A stretch of 64,000 bases of DNA from Bacillota bacterium (GTDB lineage: Bacteria > Bacillota > Sulfobacillia > Sulfobacillales > Sulfobacillaceae), in the NCBI GenBank assembly GCA_021820965.1, contig JAKACZ010000001.1:124001-188000 (forward strand). The letters run 5' to 3'. Both the position numbers and the translations under genes were made by a program. Within the stretch, counting starts at the first letter, position 1; each line of letters starts with the position of its first letter. Positions 39,901 to 48,464 of the stretch are shown piece by piece. The notes below the pieces were generated by a model. The model was not told the origin of the DNA. It saw only the letters and a list, made by a program, of their open reading frames with translations, and ran no database searches.

Positions 39901-40154
39901 CGGGAGCAACCCCCGGCGTCTATGATGCCGCGACCCAGGCCGCGCTGACGCAGGTCATCCAACAGTGGAATCTGGGCGAGTACCAGTACTGGGTAGACAC
40001 CACCCAGTCGATGCAAAACCGGGTGCAGCAGGTAGCGGTGGCCGACAACTTGGGGGGCATGGCGGTATGGCGCCTACCCTTTGAAACGAATCGTTTTTGG
40101 CCCACGCTTGAAAGCACAGTGTCCGTGGCACATATAGGACAAGGAGGAAGCTAA
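36951..40154 (+). CDS. Exported multidomain GH18 protein with peptidoglycan-binding insert, paralogue 1
   Basis: 1067 residues with GAGGAGG before the ATG. Order: signal peptide ending AAALAQ; IPT/TIG domain (about 33-105); propeller-like repeats of the type GYWILxxNGTVYxFGDA (about 110-260); four repeats of about 60 residues of the type NGTLYRVSGxxxVYVLNNG with IP and YPLGP (about 265-515); two more GYW repeats; GH18 barrel from about 625. The catalytic motif is D727-GLTID-F-E734 (acid Glu734). A PG_binding_1-like segment (LQGLLNYILVRYA, DGHYGPLTAEAVTQFQ) interrupts the barrel before the final strand LGGMAVWRLPFE. Probably a cell-wall glycosidase; substrate unknown. Confidence 0.85.
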   Translation: MRISQRLRRQAALALVSSGLLLGLIPAAALAQGTPAITGYAAGTQQATLTITGSGFGTTPATVTIDGQPATIVSWSDNSIIVNLSSQAGPGMIDITTAQGLSAEATFAGIERGYYTLTQAGVVTAHGNISTYGDLTTLGVSVTSPAIQLVPTADGQGYWILTQNGTVYGFGDATNFGSVGSSITAVGMAPLPSGSGMYVLSTSGTVYPLGQAGNYGSAPAGTHAAAIAAAPSGLGYWILASNGTVYPFGDAANLGSVNLSQVSSANQTTYPNGTLVRVAGTGPVFLVDNGVAYHIPSMSVLNGLGDTMAEVRSVPNLAGYTLGPPMIVPYPDGTVVEPQDSSTVYLVQQGLLHPLSSARLVQADGIPASLIETVPTIRANWPVGSAISTVTPYVPNGTLYRVSGDRAVYVLNNGTLNRIATGAVFNGMGLRWAQIHLVTNLPSYPLGPELTRAVPLLAAGTLWRSSGAVYVDQNGILRHIPTASLFNALGFSWKNVTNVPSLTGLKTGAELGSVQIPPGVATTPAVDLVPTPDGQGYWVLLQNGQIATVGDATSLGQLSSAQIGTSQALSLTVTPDGQGYTILTSTGRGYSFGDALAGPTSGTSISLAMSAAPSSVAPSQPMGFLSMMYGSFMPNYDGSYTTLVNNAAGISVIIPTWYYEQQNPSTLTWSPGTPPSGFANVVSQAHSENVQVWPMVGSISVAPFHDATAISQTVSQLVQAAVQNNYDGLTIDFEPSQFNGLSMAQTTQQFTNFIAQLGPALHSAGKKLMVDTYAAFAPGTPYDLPALAPYVDYFNIMTYGHFDSASQAGPDASVNWMQSVYQNAISLGAKPSQIIMGFGPYGDYWSFNNSGLDSHAPLGNDSYVSDAQVQQLLQANSNIVPVWDPTYQSEVFMTNEYVNSAGQWTVNPNGQAVAPTTTPLSTSDESTVLPQVKNLQGLLNYILVRYAVDNNQPVPSYLNLSQDGHYGPLTAEAVTQFQQDFHVSGATPGVYDAATQAALTQVIQQWNLGEYQYWVDTTQSMQNRVQQVAVADNLGGMAVWRLPFETNRFWPTLESTVSVAHIGQGGS

Positions 40155-40157
40155 ACC

Positions 40158-40829
40158 ATGAAGTCATCCGCTCGGTACTGGGCGCTCGCCCTAACAGCGC
40201 CGGTTGCAGTGTTGGCGGCTAGCTGCGGCCAGCATTCCACACCGCAGGCCCAAACCCACCATCATCACCACAAGAAAAGCAGTGGACAGAGCAGTTCTGT
40301 CCCCTCAAGCTCGTCCTCACCTTCAACGGCACCGAGTTCACCGTCTGCGCCTCCGACCAGCGGATCCGTTCCGGTCAAGAGCGCGACCAGCCCATCCAAT
40401 CCAGTCTTGACTTCGGCCCCGCCTGCGGGCGGTGTCGCCGGCGCCAATCAGGTCCAGGCTACGGTCAATAGCGTGCGAGCCGACGGCACGGCGACGGTCA
40501 ATGGCAGCACTGACTATGTGTACCTGCTGAATCTCAGCTTGCGCAATCCCACCACCGCCATGATTCTCTTTCAGTTGAACGACATTGTGGTGGCACCCAC
40601 CGGCTCAGGGGCGCAATTCTCGCTAAACGACTATGATATGCAGGGTATTACACAGCAAAATTCGCTGTTCCCCTATCCTATTGTTCCGATTCATCCCGAT
40701 GCGGTCGTGGTGAGGGTGCCGTCGGGCCGGACGGCATCCGGCAGCATCACGGTCGAAGTGCCACCGGCCAGCCAATACTCGGTGCACATCGTCGGAACAC
40801 GGGGCGCCGTTGCCACGTTTTCGGCCTAA
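40158..40829 (+). CDS. His-rich lipoprotein between the GH18 genes
   Basis: 223 residues starting MKSSARYWALALTAPVAV, with a lipobox LAASCG (Cys about 23). A low-complexity stretch follows: a run of five His with two Lys, then Ser/Pro/Thr-rich sequence to about residue 85, the look of a wall-spanning linker. The C-terminal domain (about 95-223) is beta-rich (TDYVYLLNLSLRNPTTAMIL, SGSITVEVPPASQYSV) and recalls DUF4352-type Ig-like folds, but this is uncertain. It starts three bases after the GH18 stop with AGGAGG overlapping the end of that gene, so it is co-transcribed. Confidence 0.75.
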   Translation: MKSSARYWALALTAPVAVLAASCGQHSTPQAQTHHHHHKKSSGQSSSVPSSSSSPSTAPSSPSAPPTSGSVPVKSATSPSNPVLTSAPPAGGVAGANQVQATVNSVRADGTATVNGSTDYVYLLNLSLRNPTTAMILFQLNDIVVAPTGSGAQFSLNDYDMQGITQQNSLFPYPIVPIHPDAVVVRVPSGRTASGSITVEVPPASQYSVHIVGTRGAVATFSA

Positions 40830-40911
40830 CCACCGTGCATGGCGGCATGATGAAGCGACCGCTGCGTCGACTGGCGGGATCGCTGGTTTTTGTCAAAGGA
40901 CGTGATGCGGA

Positions 40912-41127
40912 ATGACACGCACGATTGTCAAAAGCGACTGCGGCCATCTCTATGCGACCATCTGGATTCCGCTTATTTCGCTTAAAGCAGTGCGAATGGG
41001 CAACCGGCGCTTTCAACACTGCCCGGTATGCCGCCCTTGGGCCTGGACGGAACAGGCTGATGTCTCGCAACTGACCGCCGAAGAAGTCGCGCAGGCCCAA
41101 CAAAGAGAGGACCTTCCCATCCCGTGA
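40912..41127 (+). CDS. Small zinc-ribbon-like protein
   Basis: 71 residues. A compact pattern DCGHLYATIWIPLISLKAVR then RFQHCPVCRPW gives Cys and His residues spaced like a metal-binding ribbon (CxH...CxxC). Similar small proteins with the text TIWIP and CPVH/CPVC occur in actinobacteria and Firmicutes without known function. ATG follows GATGCGGA with only a weak ribosome site. Moderately convincing as a gene because of the conserved pattern. Confidence 0.55.
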   Translation: MTRTIVKSDCGHLYATIWIPLISLKAVRMGNRRFQHCPVCRPWAWTEQADVSQLTAEEVAQAQQREDLPIP

Positions 41128-41590
41128 TGTCCGGGTTTTGAGTGAGGAAGGCGTCGGTATCAAGTGTCACGCCAACGAACCAAACAGCTGAAACTTACGT
41201 GTTAACGGCTGTCGAGTTTGGGCTTGTTATGTTCCTGGGCTTGTTTAAATGCGCTGAACGTCGCGTGCTAATGCTCAGGCCGACATTCGGCTTTGACAAA
41301 CTTCTACAACCAGGAAGAGAGGTTCAACTCCTGACTTACACCACCAGAAGGCGCCCGGCGGACTAGCGGGCGCCATGAACGAGACCGGGTGGGGCATCCA
41401 GGCTACCGAGCCCACACTCGCCCGGTTCGTGCGCCAACGACACGAACCCAATAATTCCCATTGTCGATCGGCGTTATGTTTTCCAAAAAACGGGGCTCCA
41501 AAAGCAGGAAGTTCCGGCACAAATCGCTAATGGTAAATAGATAACCGCGTTTCTGTCGACATCGTGTCCCCCGTGCAAGGAGGTTCCCCT
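41128..41590. other. Intergenic region before the second GH18 gene
   Basis: No convincing gene on either strand. It must contain the promoter of the gene at 41591; the AAGGAGG ribosome site is at its right end. Confidence 0.4.
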
Positions 41591-44500
41591 GTGTCTGTGT
41601 TTAACCGTGCGTCCATACGCCGTCCCGCCATCGCTCTGATTTCGTCTGCCCTACTATCTGCCTTAGTTCCGGGTCTCGCTTCCGCCCAATCGGCTCCGAC
41701 CATTTCGGCCTATATGGCGGGGTCAGGAGGTGCCACGCTTACAATCAGCGGCAACAACTTTGGCAGCACCCCAAGCATAGTTCGTATCGATAATGCCGAG
41801 GCCACCATTGTTACCTGGAGTAACACCAGCATTACGGTGGATCTGCCCGCCGGCGCCGGCCCTGGCACCCTCAGTATTCAGACCGCCCAAGGCACCTCCG
41901 TCACCGCACCGTTTAACGGCGTAGAACGAGGATACTACCTCTTGTCGAAATCCGGCGCGGTCACGGCCAAGGGCGGGGCAGTCAGTTACGGCGATCTGAC
42001 CACCTTATCCAACCCGCCCACCTCACCGGCAATCCAGCTGGTACCGACGCCCGATGGAAAAGGGTACTGGATTTTAACACGAAACGGATCCATTTATCCC
42101 TTTGGCGATGCAACAAGCTTTGGGTCACTATCAACCCCGATTACCGCTGTCGGAATGGCGGTTGTGCCATCAGGTACCGGCGCCTACGTCCTCGCCTCCG
42201 ACGGCAAGGTCTACCCGCTAGGACAAGCCCAATATTATGGCGAGCCGTCATCCCCCATCGCGGCCAGCGCGATTCAGATTACGAAAAGCGGCCAAGGCTA
42301 CTGGATTCTCGGTGCGCACGGAATGGTTTACCCTTACGGCAACGCTGCTAAATTTAGCGCGTTCGGCGGTACCACTAACCCGTCGGCGCCGGTCACTATC
42401 TCCAACAACAGTTTGGTTAAGCTATCTTCTGCGCCTTCCATTTTTTTGTGCAAAAACGGGCAACTGTATCACATCCCTAATATCACCATGCTGAAGAGTA
42501 TGGGCCGAACCATACGGCAAGTGCGCACGGTGAGTAGCCTGGCCAGCTACACGTTAGGTCTTCCGCTGGTCGTGCCCTATAAAGATGGAACCTTATTGCA
42601 GCCGTCATCCGGCCAAACTGTCTATCTCGTCCAGGACGGCGTACTACACCCGGTATCCGCCCAGGTCTACACTGCCATCGGTCTCGACGCCGCCCAAATC
42701 CGGAAGGTTCCCGGCTTAAAGTCCAACTGGCCGGTCGGGCCTGTCCTGACGACCGCGACCGCCACAGTGCCCAACGGCTCGCTGTACCGAATTCCCCGCG
42801 GTGCCGTCTATATTGTCAACAATGGCAAGCTTCAGTATATCGCCTCCTCTTCGGTGTTTACCGAAATGGGACTGCGCTGGAATCAGGTGCGCAACGTCAC
42901 CAAGTTGCCCAATCTGCCGGAAGGCCCTGCCCTGACGAAACCGGTGCCGGTATTGACTAACGGCACACTGTGGCGGCAGCAGAGCACGAGTCCCGTATAT
43001 CTCGATCAGAACGGCACCCTCCGCCATATCCCCTCGGCAAAGTTGTTTCAGGAACTGGGATATGGCATGGGCAAGGTGCGCAACGTTTCCAGTCTGGGCA
43101 ATATCCCAACCGGATCCGATTTAGGTTCGACCGCCATTCCCGCCGGAACCCAACCGGCGGCGTCGACGCAACCGACCACCGCCGTGGATTTGATACCCAC
43201 GGCCGACAACCAGGGCTACTGGATATTACTCGCCGACGGGGCAATCAACGCTTACGGCGACGCCACCCTCTTCGGCGAACCGTCGCCTACCCAGATGGGG
43301 ACCAGCACGGCCCTGTCATTGGCAGTCACGCCAGATCAGAGCGGCTACACGGAACTCCTCAGTAATGGACAGATCTTAAACTTCGGGGACGCCCAGTCCG
43401 CGCCGGCAACGCCTGGTGCGGTTGATCTGACCATGACCGCGGGCACTCCCACCAACCTGGGATTCTTGTCGATGGCGTACGGCAGTTTTATGCCCCACTA
43501 CGACGGCTCTTACCAGACGTTGGTTCATAATGGCAATGCCTTGTCCTCCATCCTGCCCACCTGGTACTACCTCAGCCGGAACCCCTCCACACTGGCCTGG
43601 ACCATCGGCAGACCACCTGCCGGGTCGTCAAACGTTGTGGCCCAAGCCCACAGTGAGGGCGTACAGGTGTGGCCGATGTTCGGGTCAACATCAGTAGGCC
43701 CATTTCAAAACAGCACCAACATTAATCGGACAGTGAATCTCATTGCTCAAACGGTGAAAAACAACAGTTACGACGGTGTCACCATTGACTTCGAGCCGAC
43801 GGCCGACAATGGGCTGACCTTGGCACAGGTTTCCAGCCAGTACACCAAGTTCGTGGCCCAGTTGGGGGCGAAGCTGCATCAGATGGGAAAACAGGTAATG
43901 GTAGACGTATACCCCTACTCCTACCCAAAAAGCCCGTTCAACTTCCAGGCCATTGCCGCGTCGGTCAACTATATCAACATCATGTCCTACGGCGAGTTCG
44001 ACAGCTTCACCGAAGCCGGCCCCAATCAAGGCTTGGGCTGGGACTACTACATGTACCAAGCCGCCATTGCCGACGGTGTAAGTCCATCACAGCTAATCAT
44101 GGGCTTGGGACCGTACGGCGATTACTGGTCGTTTAACAATTATGGCCTCGACAGCCACGCACCTTTGGGCAATGACAGCTATGTAAGCGACGCACAGGTA
44201 GCCCAATTGCTAAGCTCCAATCCCAACATCGTACCCATTTGGGACCCCGCTTACGGATCGGAGGTGTTCATGACCAATAAATATGTTGGCACCAACGGTC
44301 AGTGGACAACCAATCCCAACGGCACAGCCGTTGCTCCCAATCGGGTGCTCTCTACCGCCGACCAATCGCAGACGCTAGGACAGGTGCAGAACCTGCAGGG
44401 GCTGTTAAATTACATTCTGCTGCGCTATGCGGTCGAACATCACCAACAGGTGCCAACCTATTTAAACTTGGCACAAGATGGGAAATATAGCGCCGCCACG

Positions 44501-44785
44501 GCGAAAGCCGTGGCCCAGTTCCAGCGGGATTTCAACGTCACGGGCGATCCGGCCGGCGTGTATGGTGCAAATACCGAGGCAGCCCTGAAGCAGGTTATTC
44601 ATCTCTGGAACATTGGTGAGTACCAATATTGGGTGGGCGACACCCAAGCCCTGCAAAACCGGATAACTAAGGTGGCCGTGCCGGATAAGCTGGGTGGCGT
44701 CGCCATCTGGCGCACTCCCTTCGAGACGTCGAGATATTGGAGCATGCTCGGCAAAACGGTGCAAGTCGCACCGTCCGGAAATTAG
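41591..44785 (+). CDS. Exported multidomain GH18 protein with peptidoglycan-binding insert, paralogue 2
   Basis: 1064 residues from GTG at 41591, six bases after AAGGAGG (an ATG nine codons earlier has no ribosome site). Same architecture as paralogue 1: signal peptide ending GLASAQ, IPT/TIG, GYWILTRNGSIYPFGD repeats, NGSLYRIPRGAVYIVNNG repeats, GH18 barrel with D728-GVTID-F-E735, PG-binding insert (YSAATAKAVAQFQRDFNVTG) and closing LGGVAIWRTPFE. The barrel stretch DYWSFNN-GLDSHAPLGNDSYVSDAQV is almost identical in both paralogues, while linker parts differ. A tandem duplication with an 811-base lipoprotein and zinc-ribbon interval between the copies is the simplest reading. Confidence 0.85.
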   Translation: MSVFNRASIRRPAIALISSALLSALVPGLASAQSAPTISAYMAGSGGATLTISGNNFGSTPSIVRIDNAEATIVTWSNTSITVDLPAGAGPGTLSIQTAQGTSVTAPFNGVERGYYLLSKSGAVTAKGGAVSYGDLTTLSNPPTSPAIQLVPTPDGKGYWILTRNGSIYPFGDATSFGSLSTPITAVGMAVVPSGTGAYVLASDGKVYPLGQAQYYGEPSSPIAASAIQITKSGQGYWILGAHGMVYPYGNAAKFSAFGGTTNPSAPVTISNNSLVKLSSAPSIFLCKNGQLYHIPNITMLKSMGRTIRQVRTVSSLASYTLGLPLVVPYKDGTLLQPSSGQTVYLVQDGVLHPVSAQVYTAIGLDAAQIRKVPGLKSNWPVGPVLTTATATVPNGSLYRIPRGAVYIVNNGKLQYIASSSVFTEMGLRWNQVRNVTKLPNLPEGPALTKPVPVLTNGTLWRQQSTSPVYLDQNGTLRHIPSAKLFQELGYGMGKVRNVSSLGNIPTGSDLGSTAIPAGTQPAASTQPTTAVDLIPTADNQGYWILLADGAINAYGDATLFGEPSPTQMGTSTALSLAVTPDQSGYTELLSNGQILNFGDAQSAPATPGAVDLTMTAGTPTNLGFLSMAYGSFMPHYDGSYQTLVHNGNALSSILPTWYYLSRNPSTLAWTIGRPPAGSSNVVAQAHSEGVQVWPMFGSTSVGPFQNSTNINRTVNLIAQTVKNNSYDGVTIDFEPTADNGLTLAQVSSQYTKFVAQLGAKLHQMGKQVMVDVYPYSYPKSPFNFQAIAASVNYINIMSYGEFDSFTEAGPNQGLGWDYYMYQAAIADGVSPSQLIMGLGPYGDYWSFNNYGLDSHAPLGNDSYVSDAQVAQLLSSNPNIVPIWDPAYGSEVFMTNKYVGTNGQWTTNPNGTAVAPNRVLSTADQSQTLGQVQNLQGLLNYILLRYAVEHHQQVPTYLNLAQDGKYSAATAKAVAQFQRDFNVTGDPAGVYGANTEAALKQVIHLWNIGEYQYWVGDTQALQNRITKVAVPDKLGGVAIWRTPFETSRYWSMLGKTVQVAPSGN

Positions 44786-44838
44786 GAAGCCGAGCTAAAT
44801 CGTTAAGTAACTAAAGGCCGCTGTGGGCAGTTCCAACT

Positions 44839-44868
44839 GGCGCCGGTTCTAAGGCTCGGGCCGGCGCC
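44839..44868 (+). terminator. Hairpin after the second GH18 gene
   Basis: GGCGCCGG and CCGGCGCC form an 8-bp stem around a 14-base loop 54 bases past the stop, without a T-run. Confidence 0.45.
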
Positions 44869-45746
44869 GTTGCTCATGTCCTGGACGCACGACACGCCCG
44901 CTTGAGCTCAATAGCAAAGCCTGCTTCGCGATCGCCCGGTGTGGGCGGAGATCCCTCGAGACCAGCAGGGCAAGTCATAAGAGTTGGGGTCCATGCCTTG
45001 TACAACGCACCGCAGCGGGCGTTCACTGCGCTTATACGTACTAAACGGGGCCCGGCCAGGCTATGAATCTATATACATCATCTTAGGGTGATACGTTGCA
45101 TCTTATCCGCCGTGCGCCGACATGCGGATAATGCGGATCACAGTGCCGCCATGGTGGCGGGAAAACGCGGATCACGAAACTCCTTGCCGGGATTCCGCTC
45201 ACCATCGCATACAAGGCGACGCGGATATTTCGACGAGCCGGAGCGGTCCGAAGTTACACCTGGGGAGATCCTCGTAAGACGTTTGGGGCTCACGGCTCCG
45301 ATGCGGCAATCGAGAGCCATCCCGGAAACCCTCGCCTCACCCCGTCAGGGTCGGGCGGCGGAGCGTTAATTACTCCCTATCAGAGCGATCCGTGAGAGGT
45401 TGGGTCCACACGGCCGCGCGTTTCATGACCGGTTAGGCTGGCAAGGGGACGGAAAAGGATTCGGTGGTTCTTTGGTCACAGCTGAAAGGGCGCCTGAACG
45501 TCGAAACTTAGGACATTGACAAAAATTCCGGGTGGCGTTTTTTCGAGAGAACGATCAGCGATAGTCCGATGATGTAATAGTGTCAACCCCTTTGCACACC
45601 ATGAGTGCGAGTATGCTGCATGAACTTTCTCACAGGGAATTTTCCTGGATCTGGCATGTCGTTTTGAGTCGAACCCCGGTTGCGTTCAGACCCATTAACG
45701 CGTTATGACTATAAGGGGTCGGCATTCCGTCGGCGAGAACCTTATC
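44869..45746. other. Intergenic region holding repeat copy C
   Basis: No gene seen on either strand. The only recognisable item is the minus-strand element at 45235-45369, described separately. The right end carries the leader of the lipoprotein gene. Confidence 0.4.
45235..45369 (-). repeat. Structured non-coding element, copy C
   Basis: On the minus strand: TTAACGCTCCGCCGCC, a hairpin with arms ACCCTGA/CGGGGT inside CGCC...GGCG, GAGGGTTTCC, GATCTCCCCAG and CTTCGGACCGCTCCGGCTC, the same order as copies A and B. The A-rich tract and ACATGTCTA block at the far end are missing, so it is shorter. Confidence 0.45.
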
Positions 45747-46925
45747 ATGAACGGGAGCGATGACAGCGTGCAAGCTAACCGTAGTTTTTTCGCGCTCACG
45801 ACGGGTGCGCTTTTAGCATTGACAGGATGTGGTGTCGGCGGTTCGTCTTCCCACACCAATCAGGCATCAAAACACCATTCGACACAAACCGCGACCTCCG
45901 CGGCCGACCCAAAAGCGTCACACAAGCCTCAAGTCGCATGGCACGCATCGGCGCCCAGCAAAATTTTGCCGGGTGACGTTCTCATTGCCGATGCGGGCAA
46001 CAACCGTATGCTGTTGGTAACGCCGCAAAAGAAAATTGTTTGGCAATATCCTAAACCGGGACAAACTTCCCCGATTCATGACGATGACGACGTGTTCTTT
46101 GGGCCGCATTGGGATTCGATTATCACCAACCAGGAAGGCAACAACGTGATTTCGATTATCAACTTTAACACCCGAAAGATTGTCTGGAATTACGGTCATG
46201 CTGGCGTGCCGGGTAGCGCCCCGGGATATCTGAACACGCCGGACGACGCATTTCTTTACTCGAAGCCGGGCGGCGACGTGATCACCGTGGCCGACATCAA
46301 AAATGACCGGATCCTCTTTATTTCGCGAAAGACGCATCGGATTATCAAGCAATACGGTCAGACCGCAGTTCCGGTCAACAATCCGCCGGTCAGCTACTCC
46401 GCCCCCAATGGCGACTTTCCTGCGCCCAACGGGGGCATGCTGGTCACGCAAATTAACGGGAACGACGCGATTATGCTGAATAAGCACAACCAGATTCAGT
46501 ACACGGTGCACTTCCCGTCACAGTTCTCCTACCCGTCCGACGCCAATATTACGCCTAATGGCAACATCATTGTCGCCTTCTACACTAATCCGGGGGCTAT
46601 CGTTGAAATGAGCCCCAAGGGCAAGGTGCTTTGGTCGTACAGCGTCCCTAGCGGGCCTGGAATGCTGAATCATCCGTCGCTGGCGGTGATGCTGCCCAAC
46701 GGGCTGGTACTGTTGAACGATGACTACAACGATCGGGTCATTGTTATCAATCCCAAGACCGACAAAATCGTATGGCAGTATGGTCATACCGGAAAGCCCG
46801 GTACCGCGCCGGGTTATTTGAATGAACCGGATGGCCTAGACCTTTTGCCCGTCGGCATTACGCCCGGCGGGAAACACAACCCCATCGGCCATCATCTCGA
46901 CAGTTTTCCCGGCAACGGACTCTAA
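45747..46925 (+). CDS. Lipoprotein with NHL/PQQ-like beta-propeller
   Basis: 392 residues from ATG 45747; a GTG at 45768 with GGGAG ten bases before gives a neater signal peptide (QANRSFFALTTGALLALTGC). Lipobox ALTGC, a short His/Thr/Ser linker, then about six repeats of the form GDVLIADAGNNRMLLVTP and KIVWQYGH, in which each blade ends with a Trp-containing KIVW or KVLWSY strand. This is the look of an arylsulfotransferase/NHL-type propeller anchored to the outer face of the membrane. A catalytic role cannot be read. The motif WQYGHTGKPGTAPGYLNEPD repeats earlier as WNYGHAGVPGSAPGYLNTPD. Confidence 0.75.
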   Translation: MNGSDDSVQANRSFFALTTGALLALTGCGVGGSSSHTNQASKHHSTQTATSAADPKASHKPQVAWHASAPSKILPGDVLIADAGNNRMLLVTPQKKIVWQYPKPGQTSPIHDDDDVFFGPHWDSIITNQEGNNVISIINFNTRKIVWNYGHAGVPGSAPGYLNTPDDAFLYSKPGGDVITVADIKNDRILFISRKTHRIIKQYGQTAVPVNNPPVSYSAPNGDFPAPNGGMLVTQINGNDAIMLNKHNQIQYTVHFPSQFSYPSDANITPNGNIIVAFYTNPGAIVEMSPKGKVLWSYSVPSGPGMLNHPSLAVMLPNGLVLLNDDYNDRVIVINPKTDKIVWQYGHTGKPGTAPGYLNEPDGLDLLPVGITPGGKHNPIGHHLDSFPGNGL

Positions 46926-46994
46926 CCCGAAAGCCGGGCCCTCTGTGACACGGCCCGGCTCTCCGGTTTATTCGCTTCCAGGGACTACTGACGA

Positions 46995-48437
46995 TTACCA
47001 CCGCTCGGTAATAACCCGGCGCTCGGTGTAGAAGGTGAACGCGTCGGTACCGGTGGCATGGAGATCGCCGTAAAATGAGTTCTTCCATCCGGCAAACGGG
47101 AACCAGGCGATGGGTGCCGGTACTCCGATGTTAACCCCCACCATTCCCGCCTCAATGTGGTCGCGAAAATAGCGGGCGGCAGCTCCGGCGGCAGTGTAGA
47201 TGGTAGCGGTGTTGCCAAAGCGGGATGCATTGGCCGTCTGAACAGCCGTTTTTAGATCCGGTTGGCGGATGACACTTAGCACCGGGCCGAAAATTTCCTC
47301 GCGAGCAATGCTCATGTCGGCGCTGACGCGATCAAACAAGGTCGGGCCGAGGAAGAAGCCCTGTGACGGCGTTGGGTGCTGACGGCCGTCGTACACCAGC
47401 GTCGCCCCGTCGGCCACCCCTTTGTCAATGTAACCGGCCACGCGTTCGCGATGCTGCGCCCGGATGAGCGGCCCCATCTCTGAACCGCTGTCCGTGCCGT
47501 TGCCCACGACCAACCGCCGAGCTCGATCCGCCATGGCTTCAACCAGGCGCTCTTGCACCTCCCCCACCGCTATCACCACTGATCCGGCCAAGCAGCGTTC
47601 GCCCGCCGAACCATAAGCGGAGCCGGCGAGCGCTTCCACCGTCCGTTCCAGATCGGCATCGGGCATGACCACATGAAAGTTCTTGGCGCCGCCCAGGGCT
47701 TGCACCCGTTTGCCAGCAGCTGCCGCAGTGCGATACACGTGTTCGGCCACGGGTTGCGATCCCACAAAGGAGACGGCTTTGACACGCGGGTGATGAAGCA
47801 GACGATCAACTACCGCCCGCCCGCCGTGAACAATGTTGACGACGCCCGCCGGAAGACCCGCTTCGGTGAGGAGTTCCAACAGCCGGAGCGACGTCAGCGG
47901 TGTCCGCTCCGAGGGTTTTAGCACAAAGGTGTTCCCTGACACGACGGCCGGCGGAATCATCCACAATGGAATCATGGCGGGAAAGTTAAAAGGCGTAATG
48001 CCCGCCGCCACGCCCAGCGGAACCCTCAGCATCGATACATCTACACCATGGGCAACGGCGGACAATGTCTCACCTTTCAACAAACTAGGTGCTGCGGCGG
48101 CCAACTCGACCACTTCAATGCCCCGACCCACTTCGTTAAAAGCATCCGATTGGACCTTACCGTGCTCTCGGGTCACCATCGCCGCCAGTTCCTTTTGATG
48201 GGACTTCAACAGCTCGCGATAACGAAACATCACCCGCGCCCGCTCTAAGATGGGCGTATCTGCCCAGTCGGGAAAGGCGCGTGCAGCTGCTTCAACCGCC
48301 AGCTCCACCGCGCGCTCGTCATCCAACGGCACTTCGGCGATGCGCTCCCCGGTGGCCGGGTTGTACACGGCGTCCCAGGTACTGGCACTACCCGCAACTT
48401 TTTCATCGAAAATCAGATGCGCCACACGCTCCGTCAT
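46995..48437 (-). CDS. mmsA: CoA-acylating (methyl)malonate-semialdehyde dehydrogenase
   Basis: 480 residues. Segments AGITPFNFPAMIPLWMIPPA, ALGGAKNFHVVMPDADLE (with GAKN instead of GGKN, a mark of MmsA) and YGSAGERCLAGS with the catalytic Cys fit MmsA/IolA, which turn malonate or methylmalonate semialdehyde plus CoA and NAD+ into acetyl- or propionyl-CoA. It lies 27 bases after a beta-alanine-type aminotransferase gene, so malonate semialdehyde from beta-alanine is the likely substrate. Confidence 0.9.
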   Translation of the reverse strand: MTERVAHLIFDEKVAGSASTWDAVYNPATGERIAEVPLDDERAVELAVEAAARAFPDWADTPILERARVMFRYRELLKSHQKELAAMVTREHGKVQSDAFNEVGRGIEVVELAAAAPSLLKGETLSAVAHGVDVSMLRVPLGVAAGITPFNFPAMIPLWMIPPAVVSGNTFVLKPSERTPLTSLRLLELLTEAGLPAGVVNIVHGGRAVVDRLLHHPRVKAVSFVGSQPVAEHVYRTAAAAGKRVQALGGAKNFHVVMPDADLERTVEALAGSAYGSAGERCLAGSVVIAVGEVQERLVEAMADRARRLVVGNGTDSGSEMGPLIRAQHRERVAGYIDKGVADGATLVYDGRQHPTPSQGFFLGPTLFDRVSADMSIAREEIFGPVLSVIRQPDLKTAVQTANASRFGNTATIYTAAGAAARYFRDHIEAGMVGVNIGVPAPIAWFPFAGWKNSFYGDLHATGTDAFTFYTERRVITERW

Positions 48438-48464
48438 TCTGGCATCTCCCCTCTTGTTCCGAAT

